A stretch of 64,000 nt of DNA from Metellina segmentata (Eukaryota; Arthropoda; Arachnida; Araneae; Tetragnathidae): positions 57,777,031 through 57,841,030 of the forward strand of contig OX375882.1 of assembly GCA_947359465.1 (NCBI GenBank), in the 5' to 3' direction. A program made the position numbers and the translations under genes. How positions within the stretch are numbered: position 1 is the stretch's first letter; each line of letters starts with the position of its first letter. Below are positions 43,119 through 53,264 of the stretch, piece by piece. The notes beneath the pieces were generated by a model. That model had not been told where the DNA came from. It made no database searches and worked only from the letters and a program-made list of their open reading frames with translations.

Positions 43119-43519
43119 AATCTGTGGAAACGATGCAAGGACAAAGCGTAATAATTCGGAACCACTCTCAGATGACGGGGTCAACACCTGAGCTGGCACC
43201 TTGCTTTACAGGTTTCCATATTACGACAGCGGGAGGATACTTAAGGCCATGATAGATTTAACATGCACCAGACCCAACGAAGGTCTTGGCTGGATGGTGT
43301 TCAAATTTTAGAGCTTAAGTTAATGAAACTGAGAGCGATAACATTCTTCGACGTATATTTGAAGCAGATCTTTAAGGTTACTGAAACCGTCAGTGATCTG
43401 ATCAATAACTTCTTGTTACTAGATCACAAGTACTAAATTCAAGAATTGCCGATTGGTTGGATTTTGTGGTACAAGGACCATATCTCTCACATCTACTTCA
43501 AATAATATTTAGAGCCATA

Positions 43520-43727
43520 GATTCAGGGATTTGCAACAAGAGAGTTCAGTTTTCGGAACTCGGTCCAACCATAAACCCTCTTTCCCAGGGAAAATGGTTC
43601 ATGTTACATCTATTGTGGCCTCAAATTGGCTGGTGTAGAAGTTTGGAGAGTCAATACGGAAACTCAACAATGTCCATAGCGTTGCTCGCGAGTTTGATGT
43701 TAATTTACCTACTTATCTACCTTGGTC
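43520..43727 (+). mobile_element. SINE S2 with internal deletion
   Basis: Head traces (gcaacaagagagttcag, then cggaactcggtccaacc), then catctattgtggcctcaaat, gtagaagtttggagag, and directly the 3' end (caatgtccatagcgttgctc, gatgttaatttacctac). About 110 bp of body are missing. Confidence 0.75.
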
Positions 43728-43738
43728 CCCCATTATAG

Positions 43739-44056
43739 TCACGGTAGCTCGGATGGAAGAGTAACGGATTAGCAACCGAAGGGTTGCGATTTCGAATCCA
43801 ACCAAAGACCGTAGTGCACAACAAAAGATCGTAGGGGACTGCTGCATGTAAAATATGTCGTGACCTCAAATGTACTCACGTTGGCGTGGTGTGGAGGTTT
43901 GGATAGTGGGGTGTGAGCTCAGGCGTGACCTCGTCATCTGACCGTGGTTCAAAATTACCTGGTGTTGTCCTCTGATTTTTCCCCTCGGGTTTGACCTTTT
44001 GCCAATAGCTCGTTGTGTTCCTCCAGTACGATGCTAGTTAAAATATCAACCTAGCG
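43739..44056 (+). mobile_element. SINE S2, full length
   Basis: Head: cacggtagctcggatggaag, gtaacggattagcaaccgaa, gatttcgaatccaacc. Body: gtgacctcaaatgtactcac, gtggtgtggaggtttgg, ctcgtcatctgaccgtggtt. Tail: acgatgctagttaaaatatc. Its 3' flank is duplicated downstream (see 44057-44800). Confidence 0.9.
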
Positions 44057-44800
44057 GTGAGAAAGTCCGGATATCCACACTGACATACTTGGAATAATGT
44101 TGGTGTTCTTGGAATAAAGCAGTTACAAAAAATCATTGTAAATAGCCAATTGTAAAATAATGATTTGAGCAAACTTTCTGTTTCACGTGCTTATGAATTG
44201 TTGTGTATGCGCCTAAACGCGTCACCTGATCCCATACATTGCTATACCAAAAATGATTATTTTTGGTATAGCGTCCAAATATAGTTACCATAGCGTTGGT
44301 ATAGGTACCAAAAATGATTATTTTAGGGTAAATCACGCACTGTCTCGAATTTCGTCCATTTAGTTATGTATCACACTGTGAATTCTACCACAGGCAGCAA
44401 TTTGGAAAGGGGTCTGGAGCACGTTAGATCTGTAGTGGCCCGAAATATCCTCGCGTTGGGAGGTATGGAAATTTGGAGTGTGGGTTGCCAGCTCAGGAGT
44501 AAACTCGTCATCTGACCGTGGTTCAATATGACAAGGTGTTGTCCTCGGTCCTTTCTCTTCGGGATTAAACCCCAAAAGTCTATTGTTTCACTCCAGTGTG
44601 ACGTTAATTAAATACCAACCTAGCGGTGCGATAGTCCGCCTACCCACGTATCGACGCTCACAAGCTAGCATTAATGTTGGTGACACCTTTGAGTAGTTAG
44701 TGTATATAAACATTCCTTATGAATTCTTGTGTTTGCCTACACACGTCACTTGCGCCAATGTTTTTACACAGAAAATGATTATTTTAGTGTGAAGCATGCT
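44057..44800. repeat. Tandem duplication of a SINE plus its 3' flank
   Basis: The flank caacctagcggtgagaaagt, then ttgttgtgtatgcgcctaaa, cgtcacctg and aaaatgattattttag occurs at about 44046-44330 and again, diverged, at about 44615-44795 (caacctagcggtgcgatagt, cttgtgtttgcctacacacg, aaaatgattattttagtgtg). Each copy follows a SINE body, so the SINE and its flank were duplicated together. A further tggtatag / aaaatgattattt repetition lies at 44240-44330. Confidence 0.7.
44400..44625 (+). mobile_element. SINE S2-type, head missing
   Basis: Ggtctggagcacgttagatc, gtagtggcccgaaatatcc, gtcatctgaccgtggttcaa, cactccagtgtgacgttaat, taccaacctag. It is probably the duplicated sister of 43739-44056. Confidence 0.85.
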
Positions 44801-45257
44801 TTACCACGAAGTATGTACTGAATCACCCTGTATTTTATATAAAAAAGTGTCGCATCGAGAAAAAAAATTACATCTCGCACCCTGAACTACGGAAGCAGGA
44901 AGAAAACAGATTTCAACTCGGCTACTGGTCCCCAGGAAACATCTTAAAAAGAGGCGAACTGATAAAACGCACGACACTGTCCAGGATATTTCAACGGCTG
45001 TCAACTCCACGGAGCACTTACCAGTCTTTCCACTAGAGACTCCTTAATGCACTTGTCAAGATAAACCTCGAGGGTGCTTAAGTGTTTTCTGGAACACAAC
45101 CATCTCAGTATCAATGGAATGGTATGAATGAAAAGTTCGGTGATATGCCCTACTGGAAAATAAACTCGGATGGTGGAAACATATCATAATACGAAACTTG
45201 TTCGAGTTGACTTGGGCATATATACGAGGTTCTGCCCTAAACTGGAAGATATACGAG
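44801..45257. other. Unassigned sequence
   Basis: No repeat family or gene motif is recognised. Confidence 0.35.
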
Positions 45258-45527
45258 CTAGGTATTTAATTAACGACCCACTGGAGCAATACAAGGTATT
45301 TGCGACGGTCCGGATTCAATCTCGAAGCGGAAAATACAAGGACAACGCCTATTTATTTTGAACCACGGTCTCGCAACGAGAACAACACCTCACTCAAAAC
45401 TTCCCCACCACGCCAATGTGAGGACATATGAGGTCACGACAGATTTAACGTGCGACAGTCTCAGACTGTCTTTGGCTAGACCTAGTTTCGAACTGGCAAT
45501 CCTCTAGTCGCTAATAATCCAATTGGG
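45258..45527 (-). mobile_element. SINE S2, diverged
   Basis: Gctaggtatttaattaacga, gcgacggtccggattcaatc, gaaccacggtctcgcaacga, gaggtcacgacagatttaac, then a decayed head (tttcgaactggcaatcc, aatccaattgggc). Confidence 0.8.
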
Positions 45528-46240
45528 CTTTCTGTATCAGTAAAACTGTCATTGTGTATTTCTATTACTTAATGTTGCTCTTCAGGCAATTCAAAGAGGT
45601 TCTTCGAGGCTCATTATAAATATTCACCACACATTTCGTAAGATCCTCCATTTGGGGAAACAGTGCATCATCCAGTGGATTCCCGCGCATGTTGGCATTT
45701 CTGAAAACGAGTTGGCTGATGCCCTGGCAAAAGAAGCAAGACTTTTAAACACCAACAAGGTTACTCATGTTACTCTCAGCGATATCAATTCAGTGGCTAG
45801 AGCAAAACTCAACGATTGGAAAATCAAAATCAAACACCAAATCCCCGAAATCAGTACCAGTAGAACTCTCGCCAGCACACTAACAAGACTCCGGACGGCA
45901 CACTTTAGAAGTATGAAGAATAAAAAGACGGGACAAGGACTTACTGCCTCTGCAAAAACTGCCCCAGACATAGAACTAACCCCCAAACATCTTTTCACCT
46001 GTCCCGCTATTTTGGAGCAATTGCAGCAAACAAGTGACAATCCGCGGAAGGACTTATATGAAGAAAATTGCCTTCAAATCGCAGATGCTGTATATGGGAC
46101 CTTTGGTCCTATTTAAATTTATTTTTTATCCATGACACGACACGAACCAATTAACCATCACTTAATACTGTATGTCTTGTGTCTGGTGCAGCATGCCCAA
46201 ATATGGCCCTTGCGCTTCAGAACTAGAAAACTAGTCAATT
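45528..46240 (+). pseudogene. LINE 3' part: RNase H domain and 3' UTR
   Basis: From about 45580 to the stop at 46114-46116 one frame reads ALQAIQRGSSRLIINIHH, then QWIPAHVGISENELADALA, TLSDINSVARAKLNDWK and TPKHLFTCPAI. The middle block holds the last RNase H catalytic Asp (ELAD) and the conserved His (AHVG). The end resembles the Cys/His motif after RNase H in I/R1-type non-LTR elements, with its first Cys residues lost (TASAKTAPDIE). Reverse transcriptase and endonuclease are absent. The 3' UTR block at 46174-46220 (tatgtcttgtgtctggtgc, gcatgcccaaatatggccct) is also found, inverted, in S3 repeats. The 45528-45580 stretch (atcagtaaaactgtcattgt) is itself S3-like. Confidence 0.85.
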
Positions 46241-46980
46241 GTACTAATTGCGATATACTTCGTTGAGGTAAACAACAGGAGTCTTAAATGGTATATTTTC
46301 ATTTCAACAGTTTTGTTCTGAAGCTTTTGAAGTACGTTTGCAAATAACTCCAAGTTACATCCGTGAAATTATTTTTAGTATATATTTCAAAGCCACACGT
46401 TTGGAGAGCAAAAAGGGTAGGAAATACGACAGTAATAATTTTCGGTGTGCGGAAGAATTGTAGTAATTAGTTTATGTGCATGAAATTTAAGGGATAGAAA
46501 AACTGATATCCTATGTGTGTTATTTTACCAGAAATATGAAAACCTGAATCGTCCGATGACATGACAGACATTGATGTAATCAGTTTATAGTCAAATGGCA
46601 TCAATGGACGACACAATCTAAAATTTACCTTTGCGGGATTAATATACCAATTTCATTGCTTGGTATAAATATGCTTGATTTGAGCCTATGGAACTTAATA
46701 ATAAACACGGAACTCACTCTAACGGAATTCTTAAACAATGTGTTTACAGATGGCAATGATACATCTTGTTTTTATTTAAATTGAAAACCAAAAACATAGA
46801 CTTACAGTTGTATTGATATCACCTTCATTTTTTGAATACAATAAAATATCAATTACAATATGTATTACTATTATATTTTATTTTGTTTATACAATACAAT
46901 TTATGCGCGCATTCCCGAAAAAAATATCAAGTCATTACCATCAACATGATTCAGTCTAACAATACAGAATATGTAACCAG
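46241..46980. other. AT-rich sequence, nothing recognised
   Basis: No transposon or gene motif; the short frames have no recognisable domain. Confidence 0.35.
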
Positions 46981-47127
46981 CATAGAAATAGATCTTATTA
47001 GTTTATTATCGAATAGAAACAATAAAAACAAGAATATAAACAAGTCTTTTCGGGGAATTATTCACCCGTTTCTCCGCTTAGTTTAAATATTCAACTAGTT
47101 ACCACCATCCCAGTTCTAAGCCATTCG

Positions 47128-47372
47128 GTGTATCGCCACGTAATTTTTAACCACGGTGAGATGACGAGGCAACATCTGAACTGGCACCCCACTCTCCAAA
47201 CTTCCACACCAACCCAATGTCAGTACTTTCGGCCACGATAGATTTAAGGTGCACCAGCCGCCTCTATACCATACGCTTACAAACATCCATGGTTCGAACA
47301 TCCCGGATTCGAACCAGGAATCTCCCGATCTAGAGGCTAACGTCTTAACCACTATACCGGTTGGTCGGCTAA
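47128..47372 (-). mobile_element. SINE S1, 3' end missing
   Basis: It starts inside the body (gccacgtaatttttaacc) and runs to a complete head: ccaccgcctctataccata-like block, cggattcgaaccaggaatc, cttaaccactataccggttg. The B box is intact on minus (ggttcgaatcc). Confidence 0.9.
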
Positions 47373-47581
47373 CTTTTTTGAATAACACCACTTGGAGATA
47401 TAGCATAAAAAAATATTTCGCTCAATGTTGAGTTCGCCCTTCCTATCCACAATGCCTCTATTAATTTTACTTTTTGTATTCGTTAAAGCAATCAGTACAT
47501 CTCAGTTATCTTAAAATAGAAATTAGTGCTAGGAGAACCCTTAGCATTAGAAAGACAGGAAAATGCTTTACATACACTACC

Positions 47582-47850
47582 CTACAATAATGGACCGGAC
47601 TGCAAGATGTGATGGTATAAGTGAAAGAACATATGCTTTAGTAGGGGATGGTCCCCACGTGCTGCAATCAGAGTATCAACCCTTCTGCGTATATTTTCAA
47701 CAAGGTTTTGATACACAGCTATGGGTATTGGTGTCCATTCCTGCTGCAAGACTGTCTCCAGCTTAGCTGTAGATTTAGGACGGGGTTCCTTTGTCTGTAA
47801 GCGTCGCTCTAACGCATCCCACAATAGTCCTATGGGGACTCCATTTTGGG
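47582..47850 (-). pseudogene. Tc1-like transposase, C-terminal fragment
   Basis: On minus one frame reads LLWDALERRLQTKEPRPKS, then VLQQEWTPIPIAVYQNLVE and NIRRRVDTLIAARGDH. These match the end of Tc1-like transposases after the third catalytic residue; the NPIE motif itself is degraded to VPIG. The upstream two thirds of the roughly 340-residue enzyme and the terminal repeats are missing. It lies between two S1 copies and is not from the same lineage as the fossil at 400-600, as far as the short overlap shows. Confidence 0.85.
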
Positions 47851-47965
47851 GGATGGGGACTCCATAGTTGTGTATATAAACATCCTTTTGATTCTGGTTC
47901 ATTCCCTAGATAAATGAATGTAGTCTATTTTGGTAGTATCATTTTTCAAATGGGTTGAATAGTCA

Positions 47966-48178
47966 CCACGGTCAGATGACGAGGCAAAACCAGAGCTGGC
48001 ACCCCCACTCTCTAAACTTCCACACCAACCCAGCGTGATGATTTTTGGCCACTACAGATTTTGCACCAGCCGCCTCTACACCATACACTTACAATCATCC
48101 CTACCCCGATCCGGATTCGAACCAGAAACCTTTCGATCTAGAGGCTAACACTTTAACAACTATACCAATTGGTCGCCA
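47966..48178 (-). mobile_element. SINE S1, 3' end missing
   Basis: It starts at caccacggtcagatgacgag, passes cacaccaacccagcgtgatg and cggattcgaaccagaaacc, and ends with a complete head (actataccaattggtcgcc). B box ggttcgaatcc is intact on minus. The left break is close to the cgtggttc point where other copies are truncated, but here it is the 3' part that is missing. Confidence 0.9.
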
Positions 48179-48355
48179 CTTAGTTTAAATATGAAAAATT
48201 GCAACAATAAATTAATCGCTTAGCTAAGTTTTTGTTTCTGTACTTTCAGCATTTCTAAACAGTTAACAGCATTCCTTAATTCAGTACAAACCTATATAAT
48301 CCCGAAAGAAATGGACGTTATCAATTTATTGACGAATGATGACACCGGATATATT

Positions 48356-49066
48356 TCTACTATTATAAAAGGAAATGCTTGTCTTATTTCTGTCTACTTG
48401 TTTTCTGTGTGTGATCAAAGTCCTGACGAATCTAGGGCACTTACAGAAATGGGATTTGGCATAGAGGTAGTCCGAATTTTTTGCAATTTTTGGGTCGCTC
48501 CGAATTTTAAAATTCAATCTAGAACATTTTAAAATGAATTTTATGGAATTTAATTATAGATTTCTTTGGAATGGCAACAGCCTAAAAGATCGCAGATTCT
48601 AAAATTATTTTTCCGTGCTTCCGTTTGATTTTGCGAAGGAACGATTTTTCAGTTTACGATAAAAAAAAAGCTTTAACTGGAGTTATATAAATCTTTTTTA
48701 TATCTCCCCAGACGGTTAAAGATAAAGTAAAAGTTTCAACGGATTTGAAATCTGCGGAAAATTTTACACCATATAGATACCTTATACATTCGATTTTCTT
48801 CTAATAAATAATTTTTCAATTTAATATTTATATTTTCGCTGGAGATTGTGACGTCATGATGATTGGATATCTTCGCAATTCAAATTTGGTCGCATTTGGT
48901 AACGTCTTGATGGCTGTTATCGAATAGGCTACGAATTCCCATTTTAGATATTTATTATATATATGGTATTATAGATATTTATAAGTTTTTTTCACCCTTG
49001 AACCAACGTTTTTGACCGTTTTTAGAATTGTCACGGGCAACGTCGTGCTGGCCACGTAGTGGCTAG
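48356..49066 (+). mobile_element. Non-autonomous Helitron, family H2, copy 2
   Basis: It starts TCTACTATTATAAAAGGAA, ends GGCCACGTAGTGGCTAG and is followed by T. The unoccupied array unit at about 49310-49345 (ggatatacgaataaacaata) shows the target without an insert: ggatata lies left of the element and taaacaata right of it, with a few bases changed. The interior shares blocks with copy 1 at 24-25 kb (ttcaacggatttgaaatc, taaataatttttcaattta, ggctacgaattccc). No coding capacity. Confidence 0.8.
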
Positions 49067-49560
49067 TAAACAATATAAAATAGCCCGTTACGGGATTAAT
49101 TTATAGATTTCGCAGCTTCGTTTAAAATTAAATAATTGCAACAATTAATGACCTATAGCTAAGCAAAATTTTTTGTATCTGAAGTTTCAACATTGCGAAA
49201 CAGTAAAAGCATTCTCCGCGAAGGAACACACCAAGACATTTCCATCAGCGTATAAAAACACTCAATCCCGGCATAGAAATGGACGTTATTCGTTCATTGT
49301 TTAGTGGCTATAACGGATATACGAATAAACAATATAAAATAGACGTCATTACGGGATTCATTCATCCATTTCGCCGCTTAATTTAAGTATGCATAATTGC
49401 AGCAATAAATCTATCGCTTAGCAATATTTTGTGTCAACTTCCACAATTGCGAAACAGTTAAAAGTTCTCTCCGCTGAAGAATACATTGAGACATTCCCAT
49501 CAGCGGTAATAGGGTCTAAAACAATATAATCCCTACTCACATCGTCTAAGTGAATAAATT

Positions 49561-50540
49561 CTCGAGAAAATGGACGCTCAGAACAACAGGAACCAGCTTT
49601 AAACCGAGGAAGAATATTCTATTTTAAAGTAACTCGGGCTTAAAATTACTCCCTGATCAAATAATTCCATGATTAAATTTAATGGACGGCATAAACTTTT
49701 GAGTCACGTGACGGCCTATCTATTGAGATTAGTAATGGAAATTCCATCGCGCAGCGCCTTTTACAAATACTTTTAATACCAACGTCGTCTTTACGCACAG
49801 CGCAAATGCATTTTTCACAAACCATCCCGAAAAGTCTGCCCTCTCTGGAATGCATTCCGAAATGAGCACAGTCGAGTTAAAAGCATCGCGAACAAATAGA
49901 AATGCTGTCTCAAAACGAAAAGAATTAAAGAGGTTTTACACATTTTCCCCGTTTGTCGGAATTTCAAAACCCCAGCTGCTTTTTTAAATGTTGTGTTTCC
50001 AGGCTCATAAGGCAAAAAACAGTTACTTCCAGCTTAGACTGTCTCATCTGTTAAATCTAGCTTTTATGTGTACGGTTTCTTTTACCATGCTCGAAAAACG
50101 AGCATCGGTAAAAATGTTTAGGAACATTCTTTTTGCCTGCGAGAGCGCAAAAAGTTAAAAAAATTCAATAAGGCATTACTTTCTTGCCAAAAAGTATTTA
50201 TTTCCTTTTAAGTATAATATATTAGTACATGAGATTACTTTTAAGAAGAGTTTTAAGGAAATACAGCGTCATTAATTTTCGTTTAAAAACCTTTGTTTCT
50301 GTGTTTTCAAGTATATTTTGAAGGTATTGTTTGAAAGCAGAAAGAACTTTAGTAAAGGAGTTAACAAAAATTACTTGGATATAGTTTCAAAATACAAGTT
50401 AATTTTATTTATGCTACATGTATCAGGCAGCTGTAGAATATGTTTGTAAAAATGTAAATTATTTTAGTTCGAAGTATGCAAATGTTTATGTTTGTACTGA
50501 AAAGTAAACGAAAATATACCGGTATTATAATCAGAGTAAA
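49561..50540. other. AT-rich sequence, nothing recognised
   Basis: No repeat or transposon motif beyond the end of the 235-bp array. Minus-strand frames have no known domain. Confidence 0.35.
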
Positions 50541-51005
50541 AAATATTTTAATTAATCTACCAAGTGAATTGATGAGATATCGCGTACATCCAAATCTGAC
50601 CAATTTTGCTGATGATGAGATATCTCATCTATCAAGATGTCGTCAGTTTTGTTTATAGAGTAGGTAGCGCTTCGAGACAACAACCAGGATGGTGATCCAG
50701 GAGAGCCCTACAAGTGGTTTTGACAAAATATCTCGAACAACAAGATCTGGTAAGTTTTCTTCTAGCGACCAGATATCTAGATCATCAAGATTTGACCAAT
50801 TTTAATGCGTTGTCTTCTAATGACAAGACGTGTCATTTTCAAGATATTGACAACAATGAAGATCAAGATCTGGAAAGATTTCGACTGATCGTGACAGTGT
50901 TTTGTTTCTAATGACGAGATTACTTATCTATCAATATCTCATCAGTTTTGCTTGATGACTAGACACCTCGTCGAGACAACCACTAAAGAGGGTTTAGGTT
51001 ATGTC
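50541..51005. repeat. P-family palindromic repeat, longest copy
   Basis: At least six units of the form (t)gatgagatatctcatc / tatcaagatc / tgaccaattttg are seen, including gatgatgagatatctcatct near 50610. It is bounded on the right by cacctcgtcgagacaaccac and gagggtttagg, the palindrome-family end block. The 65-codon frame at 50714-50911 is a translation of these units. Confidence 0.75.
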
Positions 51006-51640
51006 AAAGTCATGAAGCTAATAATTTTATTGTTAAATCTTGATCTTGATTCTGCTATCAGCATTTCTGTAACAATTGGAAAATTTTTCTAGAAGCCTAC
51101 ACCAAAGATTCTCGAACCGTCTAGATTCATGAAACTTTATTTTTTGTTTATTCAAATTTCCTTAAGTGCCTTTTCCAATTTCTCATCCCATGAACTCTGA
51201 TGAAAAAGTAGAATCTTCTGTGTAGCAGGTAGATACACTTTTATGTGTTGTATGTGTGAGAAAAGTAATAACCATGAAATTTTAAGAGGAGTAGTGTGGT
51301 TTGGGTTCCAGGATTTTGGCATCCCCGTTGCTAAACGTATTCTCATTTGTTGAAATTTGTTCGAAACCACGTAAAAATTTGCTTGTGCTTTAGGAAATGT
51401 CTCATTGAAATAACAATTGTAATCTGGTATTCGAAATTTATGCTGCAAAAAAATAATATTACATGTCACGTGTTTTTAGAAAATTACAATTAGAATGGCA
51501 TTACTCAACACATGAGTAATTTGAAAATCTTCCATTCAAAACAACTGGACGACACGTGTTTTTGAAAATTTAACTTTAATCATCTAAGGGATTTACGTGT
51601 ATAATTCAACCTTGTATTCTTCCTGGCATAATTTCTAATC
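51006..51640. other. Unassigned sequence
   Basis: No gene. Ctaatcagttttgatatgcc (about 51638) also occurs in similar form near 21450 and 60425, so a further low-copy repeat may be present. Confidence 0.35.
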
Positions 51641-52290
51641 AGTTTTGATATGCCTGACTAATATAAATTTTCAAAGGATTGTATTTTAAGGAAAGGGCAA
51701 ATATAATCTTTCAAAATGATTATATTCTACTTTATGGACCAATACAATTTTTCCAAACGGTTATATTCTAAGAAAATGAAGAGTATAATAATTTCATCGA
51801 TGTCTATTCTAGAAAAAGAACCAGAAGAATTTCTCCAAACAATTCGTTTCTGCTTTATGAATCAATAAAATCTATGCAGATAGTTCTATACTAAGGAAAT
51901 GACCAATTTAATCTTTCCAAACGACTCTATTCTAAGGAAATGAGACCAGTAGAACACTTCAAATTAATCCATTCTAATGAAATGACCAATAGAACATTCC
52001 CAAGTCATTTCATTCTAAGAAAATGACCTATAGAATCTTTCCAAAAGGTTCTATATCAAGGAAATGACCAATTGAATCTTTCCAAACGACTCTTCTAAGT
52101 GAATAACAAATTGAATAGTCCCAAATTAATCCACTTTAAAGAAAAATGAGTAATTGAATATTTACAAATGTTTCAATATATATTCTAAAGAAAGGACCAG
52201 TATAATATTTCCAAAGGATTCTATTCTAAGTAAAGAATCAAAAGAAATTTCCTAAACGTTGAAAGATCCGTTGCCATTCTTTCAACCAAT
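51641..52290 (+). repeat. Diverged satellite-like array, about 40-45-bp unit
   Basis: Units are variants of ttctattctaaggaaatgac followed by caatagaatctttccaaa. About 13 units can be followed by eye with frequent small indels. The same family lies at 53265-54310 and, inverted, at 58800-59065. Confidence 0.8.
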
Positions 52291-52777
52291 ATAGATAAGA
52301 TAATTTAATCATTCAGTGTGCTGTGGAATATTTACAGAACTCAAAAATCTGGTGACCCGGATTGTAAATATGCCTCACCCGTAAGCTATCCAAGCGAAAC
52401 GTGTATGCGAAGACTCAGCTATTCCAGAAAGAGCATACTTGGACAAAAAATACAAGACAGTTAGAAACTCTCGGACGCAGTCCTATCGAATAGGCAATAC
52501 TGAATCTTATAACAATGCCCATATTTCTTTCACTGTGTTTTTCCGATATCCGAAAATATATCCTATTACAGTGAAATATTTCAAATCTTCAAAACCAAAT
52601 TCAGAATAAATTGTTAGATTTCTTCGAAAACCAAGACGAGTCATTTTTGAATGTATATTTCAGGAAGAAATATTGGTTGAGCGATTGTTATTTATCTAGT
52701 TTTGATGCCGGTAATGCTGCTGCAAATTACGGGTTACACGATTCAGTGTACTGAAAGACGTAGAGTGTAAGTAAACA
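52291..52777. other. Unassigned sequence inside the satellite region
   Basis: No repeat unit or coding motif is recognised. Confidence 0.35.
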
Positions 52778-53083
52778 TTAAATTAAGTTCGTTCTGGAGC
52801 AACGCAACGGGATATTGGCAAATCAACGGGATATTGGAATCAAACCCGAAGGGAAATATCAGAGGACAGCTCCACGAAGTTTTGAACCACGGTCAGATGA
52901 TGAGGTCACACCTGAGCTGGCTTCACCCTCTCTAAACTTCCACACCATGCAAACGTGGTGACATTTGAGGCTATGGAAAAATTTACGTGCATTAGCCCTC
53001 TTTGTTCACGACGGTCTTTAGTTGGATTGGAACTCCTAACCATCCTGATGCTAGTGCGTTACTCTTCCTACCTGGATACAGTG
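52778..53083 (-). mobile_element. SINE S2, full length, with small duplication
   Basis: Gttctggagcaacgcaacgg, gaaccacggtcagatgatga, cacgacggtctttagttgg and a decayed head (ctcttcctacctggata). A 17-bp piece (caacgggatattgg) is duplicated near 52803-52835. Confidence 0.85.
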
Positions 53084-53264
53084 AATTGCAAGTGTCAGGT
53101 ATTTCAAAATGCAGGGTGATCTGATTAAAAGTTCCAATGTATTTGCTTCTTTCGAACTATGTTATATCATGTCAAGCAACTCCACGTTTGAATCCTCTGG
53201 TTGATTCACAAGCATAATTTCCCCAAGCCAACTGCACTACTTCCAGCATACCAATTTTGACCTC

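Larger units (their letters stand above)
41485..43310 (-). mobile_element. SINE S2 (outer shell of a nest)
   Basis: The left piece (41485-41559) is the S2 tail side: gcaggtagttaactaaagtc, gcactaaagtaactcaacgg, gttatcaataacagtggg. The right piece (about 43119-43310) continues with tgtggaaacgatgcaaggac, gaaccactctcagatgacgg, ggccatgatagatttaacat and gaaggtcttggctggatgg. A full S1 (itself carrying a hAT element) and a truncated S1 sit between. Head decayed. Confidence 0.75.
46981..49560. repeat. Diverged tandem array, about 235-bp unit, interrupted
   Basis: Units contain cacccgtttctccgcttagt, then ttgcaacaataaattaatcg, cttagctaag, gcgaaacagttaaaag, catt(c/t)ccatcagcg and atggacgttat. They can be read at about 46985-47090, 48179-48355, 49067-49310 and 49340-49560. 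The array is interrupted by SINE/Tc1 material (47091-48178, flanked by the 14-mer cttagtttaaatat on both sides) and by Helitron H2 (48356-49066). Confidence 0.7.
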
